Assembly (NCBI RefSeq): GCF_007860095.1
Contig: NZ_SJPT01000006.1
Coordinates: 124,001 to 188,000 of the forward strand
From: Novipirellula galeiformis
Lineage (GTDB): Bacteria; Planctomycetota; Planctomycetia; Pirellulales; Pirellulaceae
Direction: 5' to 3'
Length of the DNA: 64,000 bases
In this document: one piece after another, positions 27,501-35,291 of the stretch
Numbering within the stretch: position 1 is the stretch's first letter
Layout of the letters: each line of letters starts with the position of its first letter
The notes under the pieces: generated by a model
What the model saw: the letters and a program-made list of their open reading frames with translations, nothing else
What the model was told of the DNA's origin: nothing
Database searches by the model: none
Program-made: the position numbers and the translations under genes

Positions 27501-28103
27501 AAAAAACGGCAACACCAAACCCCATACGCACCGGCTGACGCGGCAGGACGACAAGCGACACCTCAATTCTGATCGATGGCGTACCGCCGTTCCACCATCG
27601 AAATCCTTTTGCCCCTTTGTTTCCTTCCCCGTTTTGGTTTTCGCAAAACGATCGGACCACCGCGCCGAACACGGTGTGGCTCGACAACGCGTTAGCAACA
27701 ATGCGAACCGGAATGCCGACCGGGATGGCGGCCAAACGGGTTCATGCAGATCGGCAACTCATCGCGGTCTGCGGTGACATTGGCGTCGTAATGAACTCTC
27801 AGGCACTGCGAAACCGCCACACGGCTGAAGTTCAATCTCGTCGTCTTGGTCCTCCGCGATGGCGTCTATGGTATGATCAGGCCAACATGGGGTTGCAGAA
27901 TTTCGGGCTGAGGTACGGCCCCCCTGACTTCGTCATGGACGCGGAAGTTTAAGACGCAAACGGGCATCCCGTCGCCTTGAGCCAGAACCTTCCGGCGCTA
28001 CGTTGCCAATGCCTGGATTCGCCCGGTGTCCATCAGATTAAAGTCCTCGTTGCTGACTCCGAAAACGACCGAATTCTCAATCACGAGATTCAAGCACTCA
28101 GTC
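27501..28103. other. Non-coding or decayed region left of the IS element
   Basis: About 600 bp without a convincing gene. One plus-strand frame (27617-27952, 111 codons) is open and continues past a TAA as a further open stretch (27953-28100) up to the repeat that holds the IS. This could be a decayed coding sequence, but I recognise no family. Confidence 0.35.
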
Positions 28104-28110
28104 GTAGCCT

Positions 28111-28123
28111 AGGCTTCCAGCCT
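28111..28123. repeat. Target-site duplication, left copy
   Basis: AGGCTTCCAGCCT, 13 bp, directly abutting the left terminal inverted repeat of the IS and identical to 29736-29748. 11-13 bp duplications are usual for IS4-group elements. Confidence 0.85.
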
Positions 28124-29735
28124 TGTCTTTACCCACGAATTTTAGTCTCGATTTGACCGAGTAGTTTCATCGCGACAAGGAGCGACTGCATTTTTTGATA
28201 GCCGCTCCAGATCGTTTGCCAACCGGGTTCGCCGTCGCTTTTGCGTCCGAGGAAGCCGCCAAGCTTGCCAATTTCGCGGAAGAATTCGTAGACCGTCAGT
28301 TCGTGCGCCTTCAAGTTCGGGCGGAGAATCGTGAGGCACTTCATCCACGATGACGGCACACGCCCGCTGGCTTTCGTCTCACGTTCATTGCGTCCGAGTA
28401 ACTTCAACTCAAACAGCCTGATCCCGATCACGCTGATTAACGCAATCAATGGTTCCAGACGATCGGCGGTTCGCAGAGCGTGCTGCTCAATGCTGCAACC
28501 GCTCTTGATCACTTTGTGATATTCCTCAATTAGCCAACGATGCTCGTAATCTTCGATCACCTGCCAAGCATCTTCGAATGTTTCCACTGGCAGGCTTGTC
28601 AGCAATACCCAGCGAATTGGCGTGACGCCCTTGGGAGCGTCAACTTCTTGGACCACCACCACACGCATCGGGATCTCATTGACGCCGCACTGTTTGACGT
28701 AAGAACTTTTGTGTGCTGGTGGAACGAAGCTGACCGTTGCAACCGATACGTTGATCTTGGCTGTCCGGGCTGCCACACCGGGGCGACTGCGAACGTTTAT
28801 TTCATAAGAGCCGAGCAACTGAGCGTTATCGACGACTTCGGATAGTTTTTTTGTGTCACCTTCGTGGTCCAAGACGTTGCGGTGGAGCTGGGCGGCACGA
28901 ACAACCCAGTCGCATCCGCTTTGCGCAAGATGGCAGAACGATTCAAAGTTGTCACCGCCACGATCAAAAACGTGAATCCACTGACTTCCCTCCGGTGGCG
29001 GGCCAACTTGATCGACCACCTCGCCCCAGTAGCATCCTTCGCGTGTTCGTTTCAGACGCTGTGTGCGAGACTCTTTCTTCGGCGCCCTGGAGCGATAGAA
29101 AAGCATCGCACCGGCTTGGCCGACGATCTTTTGGTTGTGACAGTCATAAGCCAAGCAGTTGTGAAGTTGCATGCCACGGCCCTTACCGTCGCCAAGCATC
29201 CCTAGGCCCGTGGTGGCTTGATGCGAATAGTGGTCGATGTCTGTGGTGTCGCTGATCATCAAATAGCGGCCCGGTCGGGTCGCACGAGTCTTTTCCCAGT
29301 GGGGCCGGCAAATCGCAGCGTGCGTGACGTCGGGACGATCGAACAGCCTGTAGGCCGCTTTGAGATCTTTCCACTGGGTATTTTGGCCAGGTAACGATTT
29401 CTCCGGACAAGCCAGCATATTGGAGGCGACGCTCTGCAGTCGCTTGGTTCGCGTTTTGTGTTTTAGGTCACAGGATGAGAATTGGTTCATCACCCAAGTT
29501 TCGTTATCAACAACCTTCATCGAGTACACTCCGTTTAACGATCTGCGTTTGCCTGGACACGTAGGTTTCCAGGGGAAGAGGACACCAACGATCCATCCCG
29601 TCGGCAGCCAGATCGTTGCATCCGCCTCAGATCAGTCAAGCGACAGCCAGATTCACGGTTCGACCGACCCGAGAATTCGTTGCATCAAACCCTCAAAACG
29701 TTTCACGGCACTCAATAGAAACGTGGGTAAAGACA
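28124..29735 (-). mobile_element. Complete IS4-family insertion sequence, 1612 bp
   Basis: Bounded by perfect 14-bp terminal inverted repeats, TGTCTTTACCCACG at 28124-28137 and CGTGGGTAAAGACA at 29722-29735, and flanked by the 13-bp direct repeats at 28111-28123 and 29736-29748. It carries one transposase gene on the minus strand whose stop codon lies inside the left terminal repeat. Identical flanks and an intact gene indicate recent insertion and probable activity. Confidence 0.9.
28129..29520 (-). CDS. IS4-family (Tn5-like) transposase
   Basis: 463 residues from ATG 29520 (a GTG three codons upstream at 29529 is possible). The N-terminal DNA-binding domain of the Tn5 type has FSSCDLKHKTRTKRLQSVA and AAYRLFDRPDVT. 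The DDE catalytic core is visible: first Asp in MISDTTDIDHYS, second Asp in IHVFDRGGDNFESF, and the Glu in the YEHRWLIEEYHKVIKSG stretch, matching the Y-(2)-R-(3)-E-(6)-K signature of IS4 transposases. Cuts at the element ends and pastes into the target. No frameshift or internal stop is seen. Confidence 0.92.
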   Translation of the reverse strand: MKVVDNETWVMNQFSSCDLKHKTRTKRLQSVASNMLACPEKSLPGQNTQWKDLKAAYRLFDRPDVTHAAICRPHWEKTRATRPGRYLMISDTTDIDHYSHQATTGLGMLGDGKGRGMQLHNCLAYDCHNQKIVGQAGAMLFYRSRAPKKESRTQRLKRTREGCYWGEVVDQVGPPPEGSQWIHVFDRGGDNFESFCHLAQSGCDWVVRAAQLHRNVLDHEGDTKKLSEVVDNAQLLGSYEINVRSRPGVAARTAKINVSVATVSFVPPAHKSSYVKQCGVNEIPMRVVVVQEVDAPKGVTPIRWVLLTSLPVETFEDAWQVIEDYEHRWLIEEYHKVIKSGCSIEQHALRTADRLEPLIALISVIGIRLFELKLLGRNERETKASGRVPSSWMKCLTILRPNLKAHELTVYEFFREIGKLGGFLGRKSDGEPGWQTIWSGYQKMQSLLVAMKLLGQIETKIRG

Positions 29736-29748
29736 AGGCTTCCAGCCT
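29736..29748. repeat. Target-site duplication, right copy
   Basis: Second copy of AGGCTTCCAGCCT immediately outside the right terminal inverted repeat. Confidence 0.85.
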
Positions 29749-29794
29749 GGGTCCTTGTGTTGTTACGGCCCCGCAGGCTGGAAGCCTAGGCTAC

Positions 29795-30238
29795 GCCACG
29801 ACCATGTGCAAACCGAGTGTGGTCAAAAACACGGCGACGGCATCCAAATGCCCACTGTTTGCAACCTCTTTCATCGGTAAACGAAACGGACTCACGCCGT
29901 CGGTACTGACGGCTCCGTCAACATGGGCGTCCGCGTTTAGCTTGTTCTCTTCTATTTGCGTCGACTCGTCCGCCACATGCGTACTCTACGTTAGTACTTG
30001 ATGAACTGTCACAGCGCTGCAAGACGCTCACTCATTACCTGCAATCGCTCTCACATGAGCGGCTTGGTGGTACCGTGGGAGAGCGTGAAATCCGATAAAC
30101 AGAAGAGCTTTGCAATGAGCGTTAGCAACAACACCGATCCTGACATCTCCCTTCCGCTTGTTGTTACGATATGCATTGTTGAGGAACAACGATGTTTCCA
30201 CCTCTTTTTGACTTCGCCAAGCGGATTGTGAGTGCGAG
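29795..30238. other. Intergenic region between IS element and alcohol dehydrogenase
   Basis: About 440 bp. It contains the first copy of the ~120-bp direct repeat (30031-30149). Short frames here have no recognised domain. Confidence 0.4.
30031..30149 (+). repeat. Direct repeat flanking the alcohol dehydrogenase gene, copy 1
   Basis: Similar along its length to 31491-31610 in the same orientation. The last 41 bases (30109-30149, containing GCAATGAGCGTTAGCAACA) match at 39 of 41 positions. Similarity may begin earlier, at TGATGAAC near 29999. Confidence 0.8.
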
Positions 30239-31393
30239 ATGCGCAAATTTTCATTCGACACCTGTAGCAGTATTCGATTCGGAAGCGGCATGTTTGCGGA
30301 ACTGGGACAGATTGCCAAGTCGGCGTTGGGTTCGCGCGTTCTATTGGTGACCGATCCCGGCATTGTGGCGATCGGCATCGTGGATCGGGCCGTGGCAATG
30401 ATGGAAGACGTTGGCGTGGATGTGACCGTGTATGCCGACGTCCAGACCGATCCGTCCGAGGCCGTCGTCCTCGCCGCCGCCAAGCTGGCGAAAGCGGATC
30501 GGCAAGGCGTGATCGGACTGGGAGGTGGATCATCGCTGGACGTTGCAAAGCTCTCCGCATTGCTGGCCGCTGGAGCACAAACACTACCGGAGATCTACGG
30601 AGTTGGGAAAGCGGTAGGTCCGCGATTGCCGTTGATGCTAGTGCCTACCACCGCCGGAACGGGGTCAGAGGTGACGCCGATTTCGATCGTGACCACCGGC
30701 GCCAGTGAAAAGATGGGGGTGGTAACACCGGTGATCCTCCCCGACATTGCGTTATTGGATCCGGACCTCACTTTGGGCTTGCCGCCACACATCACGGCCG
30801 CGACCGGAATCGATGCCATGGTTCATGCGATCGAGGCTTACGCGTCGAGCAGCGCGAACAACAATCCCGTTTCACGGCATTTGGCACAGCAGGCACTGAG
30901 GCTGATGGGAGGAGCGTTGGAACGTGCCGTACACCATGGTCATGATTCCTCAGCGCGCGCTAATATGCTGCTCGGTTCCATGTTGGCCGGTCAGGCATTT
31001 GCGAATTCGCCAGTGGCGGCGGTGCATGCGCTCGCCTATCCAATCGGCGCACATTTCCATGTACCGCATGGTCTCTCAAATGCATTGGTTCTACCTCATG
31101 TCCTGCGATTTAATTCCTGCACGTCACCCCAGCCCTATGTAGAGATCGCGGACATCGTGTTCCCCAAGCTGGCTGAGGTGAATCCAAAGGAGAAGGCCGC
31201 CGCGTTTGCGGACGAGCTGGCCGCTCTTTCGGCGCGGTGTGGATTGCCACAACGTCTGCGCGACGTGGGCATTGAACAAGCCTCGCTGCCGATGCTTGCG
31301 CGCGACGCGATGAATCAAACGCGGTTGTTGGTCAATAATCCTCGCACCGTCACGCAAAGCGATGCTTTGGAGATCTACACGTCAGCCTGGTGA
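30239..31393 (+). CDS. Iron-containing alcohol dehydrogenase
   Basis: 384 residues, NAD(P)-dependent oxidoreductase of the group III Fe-ADH family. The dinucleotide-binding segment GLGGGSSLDVAKLSALLAA near residue 90 and PTTAGTGSEVTPISIV near 135 are intact, and the metal ligands lie in GIDAMVHAIEAYAS and in HALAYPIGAHFHVPHGLSNA. Normal length for the family. It stands alone on the plus strand between two copies of a direct repeat, in a region with an IS element, so it may have been acquired or be recombination-prone. Substrate unknown. Confidence 0.9.
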   Translation: MRKFSFDTCSSIRFGSGMFAELGQIAKSALGSRVLLVTDPGIVAIGIVDRAVAMMEDVGVDVTVYADVQTDPSEAVVLAAAKLAKADRQGVIGLGGGSSLDVAKLSALLAAGAQTLPEIYGVGKAVGPRLPLMLVPTTAGTGSEVTPISIVTTGASEKMGVVTPVILPDIALLDPDLTLGLPPHITAATGIDAMVHAIEAYASSSANNNPVSRHLAQQALRLMGGALERAVHHGHDSSARANMLLGSMLAGQAFANSPVAAVHALAYPIGAHFHVPHGLSNALVLPHVLRFNSCTSPQPYVEIADIVFPKLAEVNPKEKAAAFADELAALSARCGLPQRLRDVGIEQASLPMLARDAMNQTRLLVNNPRTVTQSDALEIYTSAW

Positions 31394-31490
31394 TTCACAG
31401 GAAAAGGCACGACAGAAAATGCCCTGGGCTGTATTCCATTCCATTTCTGCTTCTGACCTGATGAACGATCGCTGCATCAACAAAGGCTAT

Positions 31491-31610
31491 CTCATTGTCT
31501 GCAATCGATCTCCTATGAGCGGCTTGATGGAGCCGTCGGAAATGCGTGAACTCCAAGAAAGGTGAGGGATTTGCAATGAGCGTTAGCAACAGCACCGATC
31601 CAGACATCTC
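31491..31610 (+). repeat. Direct repeat flanking the alcohol dehydrogenase gene, copy 2
   Basis: Counterpart of 30031-30149, same orientation, about 1.46 kb apart. The most conserved part is 31570-31610. Outside that core, identity falls but indels are few, which suggests an old dispersed element with one constrained end. Confidence 0.8.
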
Positions 31611-31615
31611 GTCGT

Positions 31616-31780
31616 GTCGACAAGGCTCAAAGCGATGCCTTGCTAAACGCTCTGCGGAAGCGAGACGGATTCTTTTACCTGACGATGGAAGCAGTTGGAG
31701 AGGACAGCTTGGACTCGAGCGGCCAGCCATGGCATGTGGGATGGCGGAGGGGTGATGAAGGATTAAAAATGTTAAATTGA
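31616..31780 (+). pseudogene. Possible C-terminal gene fragment
   Basis: A frame with no start codon reads VDKAQSDALLNALRKRD, then FFYLTMEAVGEDSLDSSG and QPWHVGWRRGD, to a TGA at 31778. The composition is that of a folded, charged protein rather than random frame, and it is cut on its 5' side by the direct repeat. Family not recognised. Confidence 0.3.
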
Positions 31781-31876
31781 TAGTTGCAAATTGAAAAATG
31801 GAAATCACGCGACGCAGCGTGAACGCGATGTTGGTAAGACCTCAAATGGCAGAATTTCACATGTATAGGCTAACCG

Positions 31877-32935
31877 ATGACTTGGTTTGAACAGCTTACG
31901 GGGATCGACGAAGTTTCACCGGAATACGTTCGCTCGCAAATATCGGTCGAGGACGATTGTTTGGTTCTCCCCAACGACAATCGGATCGCGTTTGGACGAC
32001 TGGAGACTCCGACACTCAGCGAGCTGCGTGCGAGAGTCGCGGCGGCAGCGCCATCACCGGGACGCTTGAAAATTCGCGAGATGATTGCCGATGTTCGCCA
32101 ACTGCATGCGGACGTGACTAACGCTGGAGCGATGTTCCAAGTCGCGTCTCAGTTTAATTTGTTGGAAATGACCGGCCCTTCGGTGACTCCCGAACGCGGA
32201 GTGGGGATCTATGAGCACGATCGTACGCAAGGGCCAGCGTGCGCAATCTCATGTGGCGCCGGAACGATCTTTCGTAACTACTTTGCCGCCGTTGGCGATC
32301 GCATCGGCCAAACCGCCGACCATCAAATCGATTGCGCCTCCGATCTGGGCGTGCTGCTGGGAAACCAAAATGGCAAGTTGTGGGGAATGCAAAACGGCTA
32401 CCTGATCCCGACCGACGAAGGACTCCAGCAGATTTCGACCACACTACAACGTGCCGACGAAGCGGAACGGGACCACTATCGTTCCACGCTTCGCATCGGA
32501 TTGCAGTGGAACACCGCCGTAACGCTGCCGGGGGCACGCCATCGCGTGTCGCAGGCCTACGCCTCGGCGCTGCCGGTTGCCTACGGCCGACAACCGGAGA
32601 GCCAATGGGCGGACGTTGCTCGACTCGTGTTGGAAGCAGCCTACGAATCAACGTTCTGCGCCGCGATCCTGAACCGCCAAAGCGGCATCCCCGCTGCCGC
32701 GAACTCGCCCCGGCCATCAACGCCGCAATCGCGGGTCGCCAAGCAAGCTCCATCGTCAAACAAACTGTACCTGACGCTGCTTGGCGGCGGCGTGTTTGGC
32801 AACGCCGACGCGTGGATCATCGACGCGATCGAAAGGTCGCTGCAGCGGTACCGCGATGTGGATCTGGAGGTGGCAATCGTCTCCTATGGTGCGTCCAAGC
32901 CCGCCGTAGCTAGTTTGGTTCGACAATATGCGTGA
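31877..32935 (+). CDS. Uncharacterised protein, macro-domain/PARG-like features
   Basis: 352 residues, no signal peptide. I do not recognise an established family with certainty. The segment PACAISCGAGTIFRNYF (about 115-131) and the C-terminal LYLTLLGGGVFGNADAWIID (about 297-316) followed by LEVAIVSYG resemble the ligand-binding loops and last strand of macro-domain and bacterial poly(ADP-ribose) glycohydrolase-like proteins, in which GxGxFGN contacts ADP-ribose. If so, it would bind or hydrolyse an ADP-ribose derivative. Monocistronic, preceded by a decayed fragment. Confidence 0.5.
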   Translation: MTWFEQLTGIDEVSPEYVRSQISVEDDCLVLPNDNRIAFGRLETPTLSELRARVAAAAPSPGRLKIREMIADVRQLHADVTNAGAMFQVASQFNLLEMTGPSVTPERGVGIYEHDRTQGPACAISCGAGTIFRNYFAAVGDRIGQTADHQIDCASDLGVLLGNQNGKLWGMQNGYLIPTDEGLQQISTTLQRADEAERDHYRSTLRIGLQWNTAVTLPGARHRVSQAYASALPVAYGRQPESQWADVARLVLEAAYESTFCAAILNRQSGIPAAANSPRPSTPQSRVAKQAPSSNKLYLTLLGGGVFGNADAWIIDAIERSLQRYRDVDLEVAIVSYGASKPAVASLVRQYA

Positions 32936-33707
32936 TCGGCATCGGGCTAAGAGACACGCACGGCGGCCAACAGGTCATTAAGGCCAGCGGAGCACGATGC
33001 CCAGCGGAGCACGATGCCCAGCGAAGCACGATGCTCAGCGAAACACGATGCCCAGCGAAGCACGATCGGGGGCGTGGCATGGAGTGGGAAGTCGATAGAC
33101 TGCCGCCGCCATCCGTTAGCGTCGACGGCGTGGGAGCTGGCTCGGCGTTTTCCGATTCCGGGAAGCTGGAAATCCGGGAATCCGGGAAGCTGGGAAGCCG
33201 CGGGCGTTAAAGCGGGAACAAGTCCGTTCGCCTTTGCCCCTCATGTGGGCTCGAATTAGCGTTTTTGGGCCTGCGCCGGGACCGCGAAATAGGAGGCCCC
33301 CAAACCATTAACGGACATTTGCAACCTGAAAAAGGGGGAAGCGTTCAGCTTGGCAGGTATTTCGACTGGCCCTGGGGGGCCAGAAAACAAGCCAAGGCGG
33401 GGACACCCACACCCCCACAGAGGCGATTGACACGGAGTCCAGAAACCTCATTCTATGGCGTTTGATCTGTCCTTTGACCGCGGCTTTATTGTCGGCCGGA
33501 TCGCCTTACCAGAGGCGGCAAGCAGGCTGCGGTTTTCGATCACCCTCCACCCCCGTTTCCTCGATGGTTCCCATCGTAGACGCCGGGCATGGCTGACTTA
33601 ACCACGTTGCGTTCATCCCTTTGAAAGGGCATCGAAATCGGGGGGACATCAAAATTTTGACTGCCCAGAAAATCATTGGCCGCGCAGGGGGCAACTAAAA
33701 TCACGCG
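32936..33707. other. Repeat-rich intergenic region
   Basis: About 770 bp. It begins with the 17-bp array at 32982-33066, then a Pur-rich stretch near 33155-33200 with CCGGGAA motifs repeated at short spacing, then unremarkable sequence. No convincing gene. Confidence 0.45.
32982..33066. repeat. Five-unit 17-bp tandem array
   Basis: Exactly five units of GCCCAGCGAAGCACGAT and close variants, 85 bp in all. The period of 17 is not a multiple of three, in keeping with a non-coding location. Confidence 0.92.
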
Positions 33708-34700
33708 ATGCAGACTGAACCGATATCGTTAGTGCAGCCGGACGTGCTCTGGAGCTCGTCACCGTGGTCCATCATCGTCCGCAAACAAGATGCGGAGCAG
33801 CATTATGCTCCCCTGCTGCCGTACGCGCGGATCGGCTCTCACCCCGGCTGCGAGATCCAGTTGGATGACCCACGACTGCCTGCGGTCGCGTACTTGGCAT
33901 GCGTGATCGACGAGCGCATCGAAGTCTGGCCGGTCGCCCCGATTTCGTTACCGCGTTGGGGGACCTTGCCCTCGGATGAAGGCATTTGGCTGGGCGGCCA
34001 ACAGGTGACGTTCCATTGCCAGACGCGAGGCCATGGCGAGCCCGAAGACGAGAGCTCGCGAAGTCACTCCGCTGCACTGCAGCCTCAGCCGAATCATCCG
34101 GATTTGGCCGTGGTCGGGGCGGTGCGTCGGTTGACGTTGCCACTGCAGCGTGCGGTGACGATTGTTGGCAACGAGCACCCTAGCGTTGCTCGGATTCGCG
34201 GCGCCGGGTTACAGCGGTGTCACGCCGCAGTGGTCTCGGTCAACGAGGGATTGTGGTACTTGCCGCTATGCCCTGAATCTCATCCTCATTCGGTGACCAC
34301 GATGCTGGCACACCCCATGCAGCCGGGGACCGCCGTTAGTGTTGGCGAGATCCAGATTTCTTATAACGCGGCTGCGGCGCCGAAATGCCCGCTCTCGAAA
34401 CGCCTGCTCTCGAAACAGCCAGTCCGCGTCGCGGTTGCTGCGGAAACGACTCCCCTCGCCGTCACGGCATCGCCCCATCCGCTCCGCCAATATGCCGCGT
34501 CCGGGACCGGCGGCGCGTATACCGCAAAGACCGATATCGAAGCGGATGGATTCACCAGCGGCGTGACGCAGCGCATGGTTCAGATCAAGCGTCAACGTTC
34601 GATCAAATCACAATTACTGATGGCGACGGCCGTTGGCGGCTGTGTCGTGATCGCGGTCATCGTGCTTTCGCAGCTTTGGAACACGCTACAAGCTTCTTAG
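33708..34700 (+). CDS. Tail-anchored protein with two FHA-like domains
   Basis: 330 residues. N-terminal domain (about 15-110) has YARIGSHPGCEIQLDDPRLP, the R...GSHP...L.DP pattern of forkhead-associated domains; a second unit (about 135-220) has VTIVGNEHPSVARIRGAGL followed by QRCHAAVV. A basic linker leads to a single C-terminal membrane helix (ATAVGGCVVIAVIVLSQLW, about 303-321), so the FHA units should face the cytoplasm. FHA domains bind phosphothreonine peptides. A 15-bp duplication (34388-34417) lies in the linker. No kinase gene is adjacent. Confidence 0.6.
   Translation: MQTEPISLVQPDVLWSSSPWSIIVRKQDAEQHYAPLLPYARIGSHPGCEIQLDDPRLPAVAYLACVIDERIEVWPVAPISLPRWGTLPSDEGIWLGGQQVTFHCQTRGHGEPEDESSRSHSAALQPQPNHPDLAVVGAVRRLTLPLQRAVTIVGNEHPSVARIRGAGLQRCHAAVVSVNEGLWYLPLCPESHPHSVTTMLAHPMQPGTAVSVGEIQISYNAAAAPKCPLSKRLLSKQPVRVAVAAETTPLAVTASPHPLRQYAASGTGGAYTAKTDIEADGFTSGVTQRMVQIKRQRSIKSQLLMATAVGGCVVIAVIVLSQLWNTLQAS
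34388..34417 (+). repeat. 15-bp in-frame tandem duplication
   Basis: CCCGCTCTCGAAACG followed by CCTGCTCTCGAAACA, giving two Leu-Ser-Lys copies in the linker of the FHA-like protein. Confidence 0.8.
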
Positions 34701-35291
34701 TTCGCGGTCGTGTGGCGCCAGCGGAGTCGATGCGTACGCGGCCGCCAAGGGACTAATCAAACGGGTCCAGGGCTGGCCATCCGCTAAGCCAGTTACCTCA
34801 AGCGGATGATGAACACTTGTTCGTGAAACATTTCACAAGGGCGCCCGTTATCACGCTGCGTTGACCCGTTGGTAAAAAAGCTTGCCATTGCTGGTTCTGC
34901 AACGTAAGATCAAGTGTTAGCAACAAGAGGCGACTACGGCTCGGTTATCGGTTTCTTGTTGTTGATCACGGCCGGTTTACCCTCTGCGCCCCATTTGGGG
35001 TGCGATGACCATTCATTTCGGTAACGGTCGCGACTTCTTTTCTTATCGATCATTTGGCTGGCCCCGAGCCGACAGCCGCAATTGCGGTCGGCTTTGAGTG
35101 TGCCGTCAAACGCCATGCTTAGCCCCGACCAACGTGGAGCGATTTGACTCGACACTCTCCTTCGCGTCGTGCCGATGGACACGCCCAAAATGGGGTTGCA
35201 TCGTTGCGATCGGAGCGGACCGTCGATGTCTCGCAATGTCATCACGGATGATCCTGTACGACACAGCGGTTTCTCTCTGGGAGTTTCAGCG
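34701..35291. other. Intergenic region before the beta-oxidation cluster
   Basis: About 590 bp. A minus-strand frame (34934-35115) could encode a 60-residue basic protein beginning MAFDGTLKADRNCG, but I see no family and no start signal. The rest shows nothing recognisable. Confidence 0.35.

Larger units (their letters stand above)
28104..29794. repeat. Dispersed 21-bp-arm palindrome split by the IS element
   Basis: Joining 28104-28123 to 29749-29794 recreates one palindrome. The left arm GTAGCCTAGGCTTCCAGCCT plus G pairs perfectly over 21 bp with the right arm at 29774-29794, around a 24-base loop. The IS element lies in the left arm, 20 bases in. Confidence 0.8.
31394..31876. other. Intergenic region with second direct repeat and a gene fragment
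   Basis: About 480 bp downstream of the alcohol dehydrogenase. It holds repeat copy 2 (31491-31610), a probable decayed coding fragment (31616-31780), and the leader of the next gene. Confidence 0.45.

Noticed and set aside
27617-27952. 111-codon plus-strand frame left of the IS element
   Set aside because: No domain or start signal. Could be a decayed gene, but nothing supports a specific call.
34934-35115. 60-residue basic minus-strand protein
   Set aside because: Has an ATG, but no ribosome-binding site, no family, and it lies in a leader region.
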